A DNA stretch of 64,000 nucleotides from Meandrina meandrites (Eukaryota > Cnidaria > Anthozoa > Scleractinia > Meandrinidae): contig OY855908.1 in the NCBI GenBank assembly GCA_963693305.1, forward strand, positions 32,114,305 to 32,178,304, given 5' to 3'. Position numbers and translations under genes: made by a program. Below the pieces are notes generated by a model. The model was not told the origin of the DNA, made no database searches, and was given only the letters and a program-made list of their open reading frames with translations. This document shows, one piece after another, positions 1-12,039 of this stretch (positions are counted from its first letter, which is position 1; each line of letters begins with the position of its first letter).

Positions 1-1400
1 ATAGTAGTTATTGAAAACAATAATTAAAGGAAAATATATTATATTAGAAGGAGTCAAATAAAGAACAAAACGGACACACACACAAAAGCTAAATGGACTG
101 GCTTGCTAAGTTTTCGCCCAAGAGCGAGAGAACAAGTCATAAGGAGATTCCCTGACTGAAAAGCTCAACTAACAAGTTCGGGAAGAAGAAGAAAAAAAAA
201 ACTCTTAAGTAATTAAATAACAAGCAAGGAGATTTGTAGGATAAATTACATGTAAGTGTTTATCAAATTAAGCTGATAATAACAACATACTAAAGGTTGG
301 CCAGCTCGTCTTCATCAGTTATCCTGATCGCTCGTTCTCCTGCTGATTTGCCTATTCATACTGAATATTCAACAGCCTCTTATAAGCAGTACTCACCTAT
401 GTAAAACCCATGGACGAATTGTGAAAGGTTTGGGTTTGGATGCTCTGCTGGGGTCTAGTAACCAGGAATGCAATACCAAATGAGATACGACTTGTTAGAT
501 TTCTAGCACATGTCGTTTCATGTTCAGACCCAGTTCCCTAGCAGATAACAATACTTGCCACTCCCCCAACTGGTGATCAGAAACTGCATAACATCTCCTT
601 GCTTCCATAGGAGATAATAGGCAAAATGCCAACCAAACATTCAAAAGGCAGACTGTCAGAATGTAAAGAAAACGTGACGGTATTTATCTTCTCTACTGCG
701 CCAGGTTAGATGGCTAGACCATGTGGTCTCATGTTTGACCCCAGTCCCCCCAAAAAGATAACCCAACATGACTTGAAATTGATAAGAGCAGAAATGTTTA
801 TACCCAGCAACGGACCCTGTTCCCCTTACAGACCTCGACAACATCCAGCGAGAAACACCCTTATAGCATAAAATTTGTAAAAAGTAGTCCCCCCCCCCCC
901 CCCCCCCGCCCCAACCCCTTACGTGTGTAAAGAATGCAGGTGAAGAATGTAAGTATGTTAGGGAGAGAGATCATGTTGTGAGTGTACTGATAGTAAATCA
1001 GTGTGGGGGCAAAGGGAAGGATTTCATCTGTTTTTTCCTGCGTTGCCGGTTTATACCGTGTGCAACTTTCAGTGACTATGGCACGAGACATTTTTCTTGC
1101 AAGTTGTCTCGCATGCGATACAAATTGCCTGAAAATTTAGCTCATGTGACATTCAATGAAGTGAACATGACAAACATGTCTCGGTTTTTCATATAGCAAG
1201 CCTTGCGCGGAGCAGAATCCATCCCTCTTTTTTGCAACAAATTGCAACGCTGTAACAATATTTTACGTGTTGTCTAGGAGTGTTACACTAAGTAGTGTCG
1301 CAACAAGAATGCAAGACACGTTGCACGAAACATTGGCAAGTGTATCAGCGCCGAACAAATATAAACAGATTAATGACAAGATATTACTTGAAACACTTAC
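1..1400. other. No supported gene (1-1400)
   Basis: Both strands were read for exon-like open stretches with splice signals and none was convincing. The stretch is AT-rich with short ORFs only. It probably includes the 3' part of the minus-strand gene whose exons lie at 1401-1900, because the last recognised exon ends with a donor at 1400 and must splice to something at lower coordinates. I could not identify that exon. Confidence 0.5.
889..907. repeat. Poly-C tract
   Basis: Nineteen uninterrupted C residues. Similar homopolymers occur at 17446, 35929, 53883, 54392 and 55633. Confidence 0.95.
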
Positions 1401-1900
1401 AGGATCCAATAATACGGTGTAAGCCATACATTAGCATGATTTCTTTTGCCATATCTGGTGTGATGTATCTATCAGGAATTGAAACCTTTCGCTTCTGAGT
1501 ACTTTGAGTGTGTTCGGGATGACAGCAAGCGGTGGAAGGTATCCAGTGTTGGGCAAGCTCAAAGCGGTGTGCCGGACATATTGTCATGACATTTTTTTGT
1601 TCATCATTTACATCTTGAACGCCTAAAATTATAACAAGTATGTCTAATTGCTACTTTCATTGTTCACAGTTCAATTCGACAAATAAAATGTAGTCTCGAA
1701 CCTTATTAGATAATGTCATTGTGTAAATAGTGATGCTGAACTTACGAGAACGTTTCGCATGCAATATAAGGCATGTAATGTTTAAACAGTTACCTGCTCT
1801 GTTTAGAAGTAAATCTTTTTCCTGAATTTTCCATGTTTCATGTTGAGCGGTTAAGGTCTCTAGCGAAGTCAACAGAAGTTTGTTGTTTTCTTCTCTCACT
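1401..1900 (-). CDS. Two exons of an unrecognised coiled-coil/Cys-His protein (partial)
   Basis: Two minus-strand exons fit together. The first ends at 1794 before a GTAAC donor and encodes a charged, Leu/Glu/Gln-rich helix (REENNKLLLTSLETL) of coiled-coil type. The second runs 1622 to 1401, is preceded by a TTTTAG acceptor and followed by a GTAAGTG donor. Both junctions are phase 1, so the reading frame crosses the intron cleanly (A-G-V-Q). The second exon carries a CPAH...CCHPEH pattern that could bind a metal, then a basic stretch and PDRYITPDMAKEIM. The layout (short helix, then Cys/His segment) recalls lineage-restricted multigene families common in coral gene models, but that is impression, not a match. 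Function unknown. The 5' boundary of the first exon (about 1900) and the 3' exons are unresolved. Confidence 0.5.
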
Positions 1901-2503
1901 TGTCGATTGCCACAAGGAATTGAGCTTGCCGCTCGCGCAAATGAACAAATATATTTTCCTTGAAAGGATTAATTACAAGCCCCAGCCATAAGTGTCGTGG
2001 AGATGCGGTGTCTATTGAATCGAACAATATCGACTTTCTGAATTTTGTTTTCTATAAACCTTTGAAAGACGTCCTTAAAAGTTCGCCGGACCTTTTTGGC
2101 GCGCTTATTAACGAAAGGATCATTAAGTACCTAAGATGAATAATAGTGTTACTTACCTTTAGGTCTACCTACCCATCACAGCGAAATAAAAATACTCTAC
2201 ATCAATGAAATAAACATCGTTTGATTTTGTGTCACGCAACTTGAAGCTGGCGAAATAGACTAAAAGTACTCACGAAAAGATCCTAGAAAACAAAATTTCC
2301 CAAACATTTTCCTTTCCTATTTCAAAATATAGCTCATTACCTTTGTCTCAGAGCATGAATTTTCTCAATAGAACGCTGGAATGCATAAATCAATGATTTT
2401 TGAAAACACCACTTTTAACGCAAAACAATCCTGCGAACGTGGACACGTTATTCAAGAAGGCTATTAAAATGAAATTCAACAGATATAGAAATAATTATAT
2501 GAC

Positions 2504-2557
2504 CTTAAACAGCTTGTATAGTTCTTCACTGGTATTAACTTTATTTTGATTCGCCAT
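2504..2557 (-). CDS. Possible first exon of the 1401-1900 gene
   Basis: An ATG at 2557 opens 18 codons (MANQNKVNTSEELYKLFK) ending phase 0 at 2504 before GTCATA, a weak donor. The hydrophilic helix-like sequence and position upstream of the coiled-coil exon make it a plausible start. An intermediate exon would be needed because the phases do not join directly; a GTAAGTAAC donor near 2156 hints at one. Weakly supported. Confidence 0.25.
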
Positions 2558-3306
2558 GTCTTGGAGTTGTGATATACCTGTTTCAAAAATGTCAATATTT
2601 GCTTTTCTAAAGCGATAAATTACCGGCCATTTAGGCTTGACCTTTGACCTTACGTTGTTCTGACATACAAAGGTCTGATGAATCTAAAACTGTGCCAAGT
2701 TAATGACCATATGAAGTAGTTTAACCACACCAATTTTCGTGGAAATCGGTTATTTTCAATTTCATGCCTCTGGTCGGCCCACTGTGACAAATGCACTTAA
2801 TACGGCTGCTAAGCTAGTTGACTGGAGGAGACTCAGTGGTAGAGGATTGAAAAACCACAGCAGTTGAAGTTGATCTTCGGTGCAAACCTAAATATTTTAG
2901 TCTCCAGCGTGTCTTTGTATGACCAAGCTGAAAACAACTTGCCAAAATCGTTTATAGCACGACCAAACAACTGCAAGGATTTACTGGCTTTAAAATAGAG
3001 ATACAGGTAAGAAATGTACTTAGTTTTCTTAGTTGGACGGTGACCGTGTATATTTGGAAAAAATTCAGACTTGAACGTTTTAATTTTGCGTACGTGTACT
3101 CGGCGAAGGTAAACAAAATATTTTGTACCACATTTTATCGATCGTATTGTTGAAGGAAACGCTTAAAACGTTTTAAATAAACATCGCTAAACCTAGTATT
3201 GTTCTGACCTGGTACAGTTGACAACACATTAAAGTACAGCGGCTTCTTTTATGGGTCAAAACCCGCTTTTTTAACTGAAGTTACTCGTAGAAGTCATCTT
3301 GCTTTG

Positions 3307-3342
3307 CTCGGAGGTAAATAGTACTTGCTATTCACCTCCGAG
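3307..3342. repeat. Short hairpin repeat
   Basis: Two 15-base arms, CTCGGAGGTAAATAG and CTATTCACCTCCGAG, with one mismatch and a 6-base loop. It is probably the core of a small dispersed element; the flanking 'agctagccaatcagcgcgcgcg' is typical repeat context. Confidence 0.6.
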
Positions 3343-3394
3343 CTAGCCAATCAGCGCGCGCGAAAAGCACTATTCACTGGTTTGGTATATACTA

Positions 3395-3735
3395 ATCTGC
3401 AATATTGTCGAAACAACCAAAAAGAATGGTTATCTCGTCAAGCTTATCAACTTGTATGTTATGATTATTTGGCCAAGAAGTGACGGCAGACCAAAATTCT
3501 TTCGAATGCGCACACTTTACTTAAAGATGGTCCAGAGTTTCTTCGTGATCTCCACAAAAGGTGCATAACGGAGAAGAAATTAACTTCATTTTGTATAAAA
3601 TGCTATTTGTGTAGTTAAGATCTTGTATTGAAAAGCTCGCGTTTTGGTGTCAACAGTAACTCGACCAGGAAATTGATAAATATTTTTCCAGTCTAGGAAG
3701 TAGGAAATATTATATAAGGATCCAAACTTAGATTG
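3395..3735 (-). mobile_element. Decayed non-LTR retrotransposon (LINE) C-terminal fragment
   Basis: The minus strand encodes, in two adjacent frames, the end of a LINE ORF2. First comes a VTVDTKTRAFQYKIL segment (about 3660-3605). After a one-base shift there is a zinc-knuckle-like CTFCGDHEETLDHL, then a stop codon, then VKCAHSKEFW. This order (TREFQYKIL, CxxC...H, FW) is the known tail seen downstream of reverse transcriptase in LINE elements (zf-RVT type). The shift and stop show it is dead. The clade cannot be assigned from this piece. Confidence 0.6.
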
Positions 3736-3792
3736 CCTCAAGAACTGAAATCGGGATAAGCTCCGGCTTGATGGGCCACTACGCTTGTGGGC
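3736..3792 (+). mobile_element. SINE 3'-tail fragment
   Basis: The block 'gggataagctccggcttgatgggccac' matches the 3' portion of the tRNA-derived SINE seen complete at 33822-34118 and 53480-53781. Confidence 0.5.
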
Positions 3793-3954
3793 AGACTTTA
3801 CCGACATTTTAGCGAACATTGCAATACAAGTATCTTCGACCTCTGCCGAGAACTCCCAATAAAGCACAGCAGCGATTGGCCAGAGTTTTACTGCCATAAC
3901 TGAGTTTAGTTTGTGCATTTTATCATTGCTGCATTTTGATTGCCCTGCGATTGA

Positions 3955-4065
3955 TAAGCATCCCATCTAGGAGGAGTAGAAATCCTCCTAGTCGCTTAAT
4001 GCTACTGAAACCGGGATAAGTTCCGGAGGTATGGGCCAATTGGCTCGATGCACACTTTTACTTTA
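3955..4065 (+). mobile_element. SINE 3'-half fragment
   Basis: Contains 'gcatcccatctaggaggagtag', then 'cgcttaatgctactgaaaccgggataag' and 'atgggccaattggctcg', in the same order as the 3' half of the full SINE at 53480-53781. The tRNA-derived head is missing. Confidence 0.65.
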
Positions 4066-4457
4066 CATTTTCATTTACTTCAGAAAGTATCAGTCGAATT
4101 TGTTTTACCTTCATTCGTAAATCCAATTTTAGTTTTTCTAGTACATCGCGAGGAGCTGTTTGACTGACTTACAACCCCAGCTTTGAACCAACAATATATG
4201 ATAGAACTGTAACCTGTCATTTTTTCTGGTCTTGAAGTTTAAGCTAAAAACACAATGTAATCACTCAATCGTTTTACTCCACTTGTCATTCGTCTTCAGT
4301 ACTTAGCTTCTTCATGTCAATGGCGTTGGCTCGCTTTAGTCTTGTCTTTTATTTCACGATGATTCAAACACGATAAATAGCACAAGAAGGGATAGAGCAT
4401 CTTTAAGCTGTTTAAGAAATTAGCATAACATAAAGCAAGCTTGGGCCACGTCAAGTT

Positions 4458-4515
4458 ATGAATTTGATCGTTTATTTTCTGATGTTCATCCTGTGCAAAA
4501 TTGCTAAGAATCACG
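4458..4515 (+). CDS. Duplicated alternative first exon upstream of CapA copy 1
   Basis: ATG at 4458 opens MNLIVYFLMFILCKIAKNHG and ends phase 1 at 4515 before GTAAGA. It has the same length (58 bases), same phase and the same hydrophobic character as the signal-peptide exon at 4815-4872 (MKFILYFLISVSYAVTANK) and the one at 18601-18661. Similarity continues past the donor into the intron ('GGTAAGACCCATTTGATTT' against 'GGTGAGAGTTATTTGATTT'). It therefore looks like an extra copy of exon 1 that could splice to the acceptor at 7809. The signal cleavage site is less clear than in the other two. Whether it is transcribed is unknown. Confidence 0.5.
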
Positions 4516-4731
4516 GTAAGACCCATTTGATTTATCGCTCCAGGTTTGATCATTGTTCATAGTCACCATGATGGGGGCAAGACATTTTACTCTCACGGTG
4601 CCTTTAGTGTATTATAGTGAAATGGCAAACTGTGAGTGTGAACGGAAAACAATTCTAGAGATTAACCCGCAATGGACCACCAGTATTTTAACCCAGGCAA
4701 GAAGCAATACTCTAAGTTCCATGAAATGAAT

Positions 4732-4814
4732 TATTCAACTCTAACCGCCCACCGCAGGGAAATAGACTTACCGATCTTATCTAAAAAACATTTATTTCCT
4801 GTGGTCATTCCGTC
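4732..4814 (+). promoter_or_regulatory. Conserved upstream region of CapA copy 1
   Basis: Shares ordered blocks with 18500-18600 upstream of copy 2: 'ACTCTAACC', 'GGAAATAGACTTA' and 'GTGGTCATTCCGTCATGAA'. The gene pair was duplicated with its proximal promoter and 5' UTR. No clear TATA box was seen. Confidence 0.45.
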
Positions 4815-5108
4815 ATGAAATTTATTCTTTATTTCCTGATCTCCGTTTCTTACGCAGTTACAGCGAATAAAGGTGAGAGCCATTAAATTTTTCATATTAA
4901 AATTGGAGATCCTTGATCTTAACTTTAAACTTAAGGCTAACGGAGCCAAGTTACGAACAAACGTTACATCTTAGCTTCAATTTAACGTGAAATGACCAAA
5001 TTCTGCGTTTCTGAAAACATCAAACAACAGAGAGTATAAGTGAAATGGTGACATGGTTAGGAACCTAGACATAACAAAGCAACCTAGTAAATGACTTCTC
5101 TCACCACA

Positions 5109-5182
5109 AGTCCCACGTAGCTAAGTGGTTAGGGCGTTCAACCTGTATTTAGAAATTCATGGATTCGACTCCCGTTGAGGCG
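5109..5182 (+). repeat. tRNA-like sequence (pseudo-tRNA or SINE head)
   Basis: Contains an A-box-like 'TAGCTAAGTGGTTA' and a B-box-like 'GGATTCGACTCCC' at tRNA-like spacing. The acceptor arms do not pair well, so it is more likely a tRNA-derived repeat than a functional tRNA. Confidence 0.35.
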
Positions 5183-5269
5183 CTCAAAAAATCTTTTTTC
5201 TGGGTGTTTGACTTGAGAACGTTTCTTTTTGTTAACAAAGAGAATTTTCTTTATTTTTTATTTGTATAT

Positions 5270-5314
5270 GTAATCGCATGGGCCCGAGGGCAATTAAGGA
5301 TTAATTTCACGCGC

Positions 5315-5347
<33 letters not shown>

Positions 5348-6235
5348 CGAAGCGACGAGGGCAATTTGGAAAACTTTGAAAATGCAAGTGAAATTAATCC
5401 TTAATTGCACGAGGGCACATTGCGATTACGTGTTTATCACATAAAGGGAAAAATGTTTTGCACAAGAAAGCTAAAACGAGGTCCGCCATGGCGTAAACCA
5501 GTCCGCAAGAATATTCGCTCGTAGCAAAATGACCACATAAATAATCAACTTTTGTCGATTATAACACAGCAGGTGCAATTGACTCATAATAGTCCCTTCA
5601 CAGATAAAAATGAAAACAGTTTAAATTTTATTTACCTTTGTTTGCGAGGCTTCTTACCGCGCGGAAATGATGCATCGATGAAAGTCATAAACAAAGTGTC
5701 CGGACGAGCTTTAATAACTTCTTGAACTCAACATTCTCCTTTTCACAGCGGAAACTGTAAATACCAACAGAATTTATGCCATTTCCAGGCTCTGTTTCTA
5801 AGGCGAACCAAAGCAAAACGAAGAAGTATTATCTTTCAGTAATCTCAGCCGCCATGAATTTCTATTCTTCGTGCAGCGCCAACCGTTCAGAAGTTTTTTC
5901 GGGCTGTGACAAACGAATTTGGATTGAAAAGTCCTCTTTCTATTCCAAGAAGGCACCACTCATTTCTGCCTGCCGATTTTCTTTCACATTTGATGAAATA
6001 ACCGCAATTATATCAAACTCGAAAGCATTGTGTTCTGAACACTGTTCTGAACTTTTTTCAAACTCGTTTCAAGCGGGAAACCAACTCCGTGCAGGCGACG
6101 CGCGCTCAGCCAATCAGGATCAAGTAATCATGCCCTCTTGATTACCAAAAAGTGCCCTCGTGATTAAGAAAAAATGCTCTCTGTCTCAACCAATCAGCGT
6201 TCAGTAATTTTGCCCCATATGTGATAAAGACAAAA
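5270..6235. mobile_element. Non-autonomous foldback transposon in intron 1 of CapA copy 1
   Basis: A ~70-base inverted repeat (5270-5343 against 5358-5429) starts GTAATCGCA...GAGGGCAATTAAGGATTAATTTCAC and ends CCTTAATTGCACGAGGGCACATTGCGATTAC. Further right, 'TTTATCACATA' at 5434 is inverted at about 6218 ('TATGTGATAAA'), and 'gtgccctcgtgattaag' echoes the arm. No transposase ORF. The outer limits are approximate. Confidence 0.5.
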
Positions 6236-7151
6236 ACACTACGAGATATTATTGCCACCATTTGACAGAGATTGACTCTCGGCTCAAATTAAGGAGGTTC
6301 ACAACCGTTTCCAGCAATTTCAAGCTCTTAAACCTTGATGGGCCAGTACTTCAAATCTTTCTCAGTTGCTGCTACAATAATGATATCGAAAAAATGTCCA
6401 ATTATTGCTGAATAAGTTGTTGTCATTTTCATGATGTCACTGGTTACTATAGCAACAGTTTTACCTGTTAAAAACACCCTTAATTTTCCCTTTAGGTGCT
6501 TATAACTCAGAAACGAGTCCGGTGACCCCAATTTTTTATTATTGAATAATGATTGGCATGTTAAGATGCAACGTTCTGCAAAGTTAAAAAAAATTCTCCG
6601 GAGCGGTTTCAGAGAAACTGCTCAACTGCTCAACGTTCGTCGACATTTGGAGGAGTTGTCATTGAACCACTTGTGACGTCAACAATTTGCACTTCAGTCA
6701 ACTTTTCAGATGAGCAACTTACACAGCCTGGATTGATCTTTCCATAGGACTATGCATTTTGTATATCGACTGCATTCTGACAGAGCTAATCGAAAATAAA
6801 ACACGCTCCGTTTTTGGTGCGAAATCGGTGCATAACACACCTTTTCAGGGTTTACTGATGATTCTGTCCAAACTTTTCCTGCCAGAAAGAAGGATGTGAA
6901 GAGTAAAAGGGAACGAGGATAAGAAAGCAGGAAAAAAAAGAAGGAAAAGGAGCAAGACAAGTTTTGGCTTATGCGCATGCACCAAAGTGAAATATTGTAC
7001 ATTGTTACACGGAATCTCTATCAAAATGTTGCTGCAATGTGGAAAAGTGTTTTAATAGCAAATTTTGGACAAAATTAGCATCGTAACACCAAAAATTCGG
7101 TTAAAAGGTTAAACAAAGGGGTTTGCTCGGGGAAATTCAGCAGTGAAAGGG

Positions 7152-7562
7152 TTAAAGCTTATAGAGATAACTAACAAACTATAATAGCCATTTTGTAATT
7201 AATTGAATTCTCGAATTTTTCACGACTTCTAAATGCGAGCGTCTTCGTCACCTTTTGGAAGCTACAAGTCAAGGCGAATTTTGTATTTCGCTAATTTGAT
7301 TTATTCTTGGGTTTCCGGACCCCAGGCGGTGAAAAAAACGTGTCTGCGTTTTATCATATTCAATTGCAGTGAAAAGGTACAAGTACCCGGAAAAAAAATC
7401 GCTGATACGTTTTTGTTGTTTACATGTTGAACTGGCTACTGTCTAAATTTGACGTGAAATGAACAAATTCCAAAAGCTGACTCAGACGCTCGCACTTAGA
7501 GATGGTGAAAAATTCGAGAATTCATTTTATTACAAAATGTTAGCTAACTCTATAAGCTTTAA
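7152..7562. mobile_element. Foldback/MITE with ~85-base terminal inverted repeats
   Basis: The left end TTAAAGCTTATAGAG...ATTCTCGAATTTTTCAC...GCGAGCGTC is inverted at the right end (GACGCTCGCACTTAGAG...GTGAAAAATTCGAGAATTC...CTCTATAAGCTTTAA). It lies in intron 1 of CapA copy 1. No coding capacity. Confidence 0.7.
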
Positions 7563-8287
7563 ATTGATATAGGATTTAGCTATCTACGGTTTAATCCGGA
7601 CGCGCTATATCGCTTGGACGTGAGACATCCCCAAAGGTATAAGGTAACCTTAAACTAGGTTGAAAACAGATTTAACTTGAAAACTAATTTAACCTAAAAT
7701 TTATACACCTCAGAGGACGTTGTTGTAGGGACCAGCTCGTCTGGGGGACTAATCCCTCATGCGTGTTGACCGAAAAGATATTCCACCGGACTCATGTTTT
7801 ATCTTGCAGGCCTTACAGAGCACGCCACTCTGTTATTTGTGGGAGAAATTTCCTTTTCTGGCCCGGTAAAATATTACGTGGAACACAAGTATCACTCATA
7901 TAATGACTCGTTCAATGAAGTGGCGCCATACATCAGAGAAGCTGATATTTCAGTGGGTAATTTGGAGTCTCCCTTTGTCAGCAAAGATGTGTATCGCCAC
8001 ATGTACAAGGGAAAGAAGGAAGTTATACTAGATGCTAGTCCCAACGCCGCCCCAGCATTGAGGTAAAATTATCATCTCAACAAAACTGGGGTGTGACTCA
8101 TCCACATTCTAGGAAGCAATCTTTACAGGGCTCCTGTAAAATTACTACAGAATAAGTCGCAGATCTAATTTAAACCCTCGCCACGGATCTTAAATATGAA
8201 TAAGCATCATAAAGCTATCAAAAACAAAAGTTGAGCAAATGATGATGCCTTTTTGGAACCTATTTTAATTTGGGGTACGAATAAAGT

Positions 8288-8395
8288 TGTTGTTCTGTTG
8301 TTGTTGTTGTTGTTGTTGTTGTTATTGTTGCTGCTTCTGTTGTTGTTGTTGTTGTTGCTTCTGTTGTTATTGTTATTGTTGTTGTTGTTGTTGTT
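8288..8395. repeat. (TTG)n microsatellite
   Basis: Imperfect TTG repeat with occasional CTT/ATT units, in intron 2 of CapA copy 1. Confidence 0.9.
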
Positions 8396-10466
8396 GGAAT
8401 TCCTATGATGGCCTGAGCACGCATTTCTTTTCGTGCACTCGATTCTTGGGTCAGTTAACAGCTCTCGCAAGGTCTCACGAGAATGGCTCGCAACCCTTCA
8501 AGAGAACAATAGAACAAACTACAAGAACAATGCCCCTAGCCACAAAACAATAGCAACTGCTACACATGAGGAGCAGCAGAATTATAAGATTACGAAAGGT
8601 GCCACACTGCTGCAATTCTTTTCGCTCCAGAGACGTCCACTATTCAAGCAGAAAAACTGCATACTAATTCACTTACCTTATCGAAAGCTGGGTAGTGCAT
8701 GCAGTCCCTGAATAGTTGTTGATCACTTTATATCTGTGAAGAGCGACGTTAATATGGAACAATATTCTGTAAACGCTTAGTTTATTAGTAAATTGAAGTT
8801 GGAGACAAAAGCTATCTACCGTTAAGCAAACGTGCTGTATCAATTTTATCATACTTGTGTACTGATAAGATTCTCTATAACTTCAGATTTGCAGGATTTG
8901 ATGCGGTCACGCTCGCTAACAATCACTTCAACGACTTTGGATCTGAAGGTGCTAACCTTTCCGTCGAAGTTCTCAAAATGACAGGGATACGTTATTTTGG
9001 CATTAGCTTTGGCAAATACGACTCTTCACAGGTACAACAATCATCTCAATCGTTCTGTTTCCAATATGAAAACCCGGGAATAGTTGAGGGCTTGCATGTA
9101 ACAGATCATATACTACACTTGACAATTTGTTCCTGCCCCTGGAAGCTTCCTCTTTAAATGAGAGTTTACGCTATGTTTTACAACCACCATTAGCCAAATG
9201 AACCAAAATGACCAAAATGATCTGTTTGCTTTAAATTCTTCCATTTCGATCAAGAATCCGTGGGCCACAGGTTTGTCAATCGTAAGACCGTTTACTTATG
9301 TGCTACACGTGATAAACAAATTTGATTCATTTATTTTGATTTATTGATACGTGTAATTCATTTAGTAAGAGACGGATCTTTGCATTTCTTCTGTTCTAAC
9401 ACGGCCTTTTCAACGAAGGCGCTACCGAACCCTTTTGGTTCAAAGTAGAGGCCACCGGATCCTGAGAGGAAGCTCCTTATTTGGAAGAGTCAGTTTGTCC
9501 AACATGCAACTGGCGATTCTTCTGGAACTCGCTGGAATTAATCTTGCATTCTTTCCTGTTGCTATAGGAACCAGTAATCCTGACAAGAAATGGAATCAAG
9601 CTAGGATTTCTTGGTTACTGTGACATGGTATCCAGAAACAAAAACTGCACCGAAATGAGAATGTTGTTCAACTCGGGTCGTGCCATTTATCGAGATGACA
9701 TTGCCACAAGAGACGTCAAAATGCTATATGAACAAATATGCTATAGGAACAAATATTTCTGTTCACTTAATAATGCCGTTACAGACGAGCCTCCACGTAA
9801 GGACACGCCCTCTTGCAAAAGACAGTACGATCCGGATCATTCGCTTCTACACACATGTGCTTAACCTGAAACATTTCAGTTCTGCTTCAATATCGTATCC
9901 AGAGCTCGCTTTTCTATTGATCAGCAAAAACGTAGCGAAGTCCGATGTTTCCAGCATGCGAAGAGTACAAAGGAAATTAGGCATGTCATAAAAGCAGAAA
10001 GGACTGGAACTAGTGCAAAAGATGCAAAATGGTAAATGGAAGGGGAACCCTTTTCGGCAGAATGGCACTAATTTCCACCCCGGTTTTCTGCAGTAAGCTT
10101 TACAGTGTGACTACTCGAACGGGGCCACTTTGAACAAAGTTAACCAATCAGAACGTTAATTGAAAACAATGTAAAGCGACCTTTTTTGCAACGGGCCAAT
10201 GACGTTCTGGAACGTAAACAATCTATTTACAACAAAATTTAAACAGTCAACAACGTCTCAAACAGTTGCGGACCTCTCCGAATTGGGTCACTTAAATTGA
10301 ATACGAATTTTTATTATTCACTATTGCGCCATTTTACCATATTAGGGCAAAAGAACGCGCAAAATATGCCACGTTATTACACTGTAGAACAGGGCAAAAA
10401 TACGGACTGAAAGCGAAGCGACAAAATGGCTGAACCAAACTTTATTTTTTAGTGGAATAATAAATC

Positions 10467-10562
10467 CCTTATTCGATGGTTTAACATATAATACGAGCGG
10501 ACATTTTTCTCATTGCTCGTAAAATATCCGCGCGTATTATATGTTAAACCATCGAATAAGGT
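10467..10562. mobile_element. Palindromic MITE end
   Basis: CCTTATTCGATGGTTTAACATATAATACG is inverted 40 bases later (CGTATTATATGTTAAACCATCGAATAAGG). A partial relative lies at 55878-55912. Copy 2 of the gene lacks it in the matching intron: the text resumes in both copies at 'CCATTCGGCAC', so it inserted after the gene duplication, together with flanking material from about 10080. Confidence 0.65.
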
Positions 10563-12039
10563 GTATCCATTCGGCACTTCATAACCATGAAAACGGGACT
10601 ATCTTTTCGAAACTTCCGCTCTTCTATTGAGTGCAATAGACCAAAACATCGTCTGTCATTTCAACACAAGAGCAAATTCCGAAAATTTTCAGATTGTAAA
10701 CAGTAAGCGATCACACTGACATTATCAGCACGTACCGGCAGGAACAGCGGAAGACCCTTCCTCGGCCCTTCCAAATTCGCCCTCACCAACACAAAGAGCT
10801 TACCGCTAACCAAACCACCAACCGCTAACATAAAACCCTAATCCTTACTGTAAACTATAAATCATCATGTTTGTGGGTGTTCCCGTGTTCCTGGTTTTAG
10901 TAGATGCTGACATCACCAACTATACTTATTACTAACGACGATATCTTAACTCCCAAGGCTAAGGTCGACATGATAGTGGTCTACATCCACTATGGTGAAG
11001 AACTTTACTTGCGACCACTTCCCTACCAGCTTCATATAAACAAACACTTGGTGTCCCTTGGTGTACAAATTATCATTGGAGCACATCCACACGTACTACA
11101 GCCCCATTACGTCAAGGACAACAAACTCATTGCATACAGCTTGGGGAATTTCATATTCCACCCAAAGGAGACATTTGGTGGTAGCAATCCGGTAAGTTTC
11201 GAGAGAACATAATTAAGCCTTCTGAAAAACTGAGATAGATTTGATTTAAGTTAAGCTCAATACATTTCTTATCTTAGTGATCGACATCTCACTGATCCAT
11301 TTTTATTAACAATTGCTTTGTTGGAGCACTGAAGCTGTTAACCAGCGTCTTTGGTTGTGGGTGGCTAGGATGGAAATGGGTTGCAACTTGAAAAATTGAG
11401 GCTAAACTTTTCAAGTTGTTTCCGCGCATCTTAAAAAATCTTCCTTTAGATGTTCAAAGATAATTTTTTTTCGTGGTTTATTCCTACCACCAATTTCAGA
11501 ATAGTTTAGTCCAAATATCTGCAAAATCTCTGTGGCGTATCTCCTTTTAATCGAATCATCGCCGTATTTTAAATGTTTGGTATTGCCATGACAAATCCTT
11601 CGTGTTCGTTTGAATGCTTTTAACGTGATCTTCAGTAATATTTACAACCACCTTTGAAACTGGAGACGGGTTCTAAAAGGAAACATTGGAATTTGCTTTG
11701 TTGTTTGATTGAGCGGGAAAAAATCAAGTAAACCACAAACGACCTACCAGATTCTTTAATAATTATAAACACATTACTTCTTATACTCTTAAACTTAAAC
11801 ATTGAATGAGAAAGGCCATAACAAGTAAGGTTTATAATGCCGTTTACTCTTTTGTGAAGAATGCCCTATTCTCTGTTCAATTTTCTGATCGACATCCATA
11901 CGTTTTCTATCAATTTTTGCCTTCAAGTCTGTTATTCTCTTAAACTATGAGACATTGAATATGGAATGCCATAGAAAGTTAAGTTTACATGTGTTGTTCG
12001 GAATAGTGCCGTTAGCTCTTTTGGGAGGAATGGCACCTA

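Noticed and set aside
5776..6141. 121-codon ORF
   Set aside because: Lies inside a foldback element, has no homologous frame elsewhere and no splice or domain evidence.
8287..8553. Cys-rich ORF
   Set aside because: Poly-Cys comes from the TTG/TGT microsatellite.
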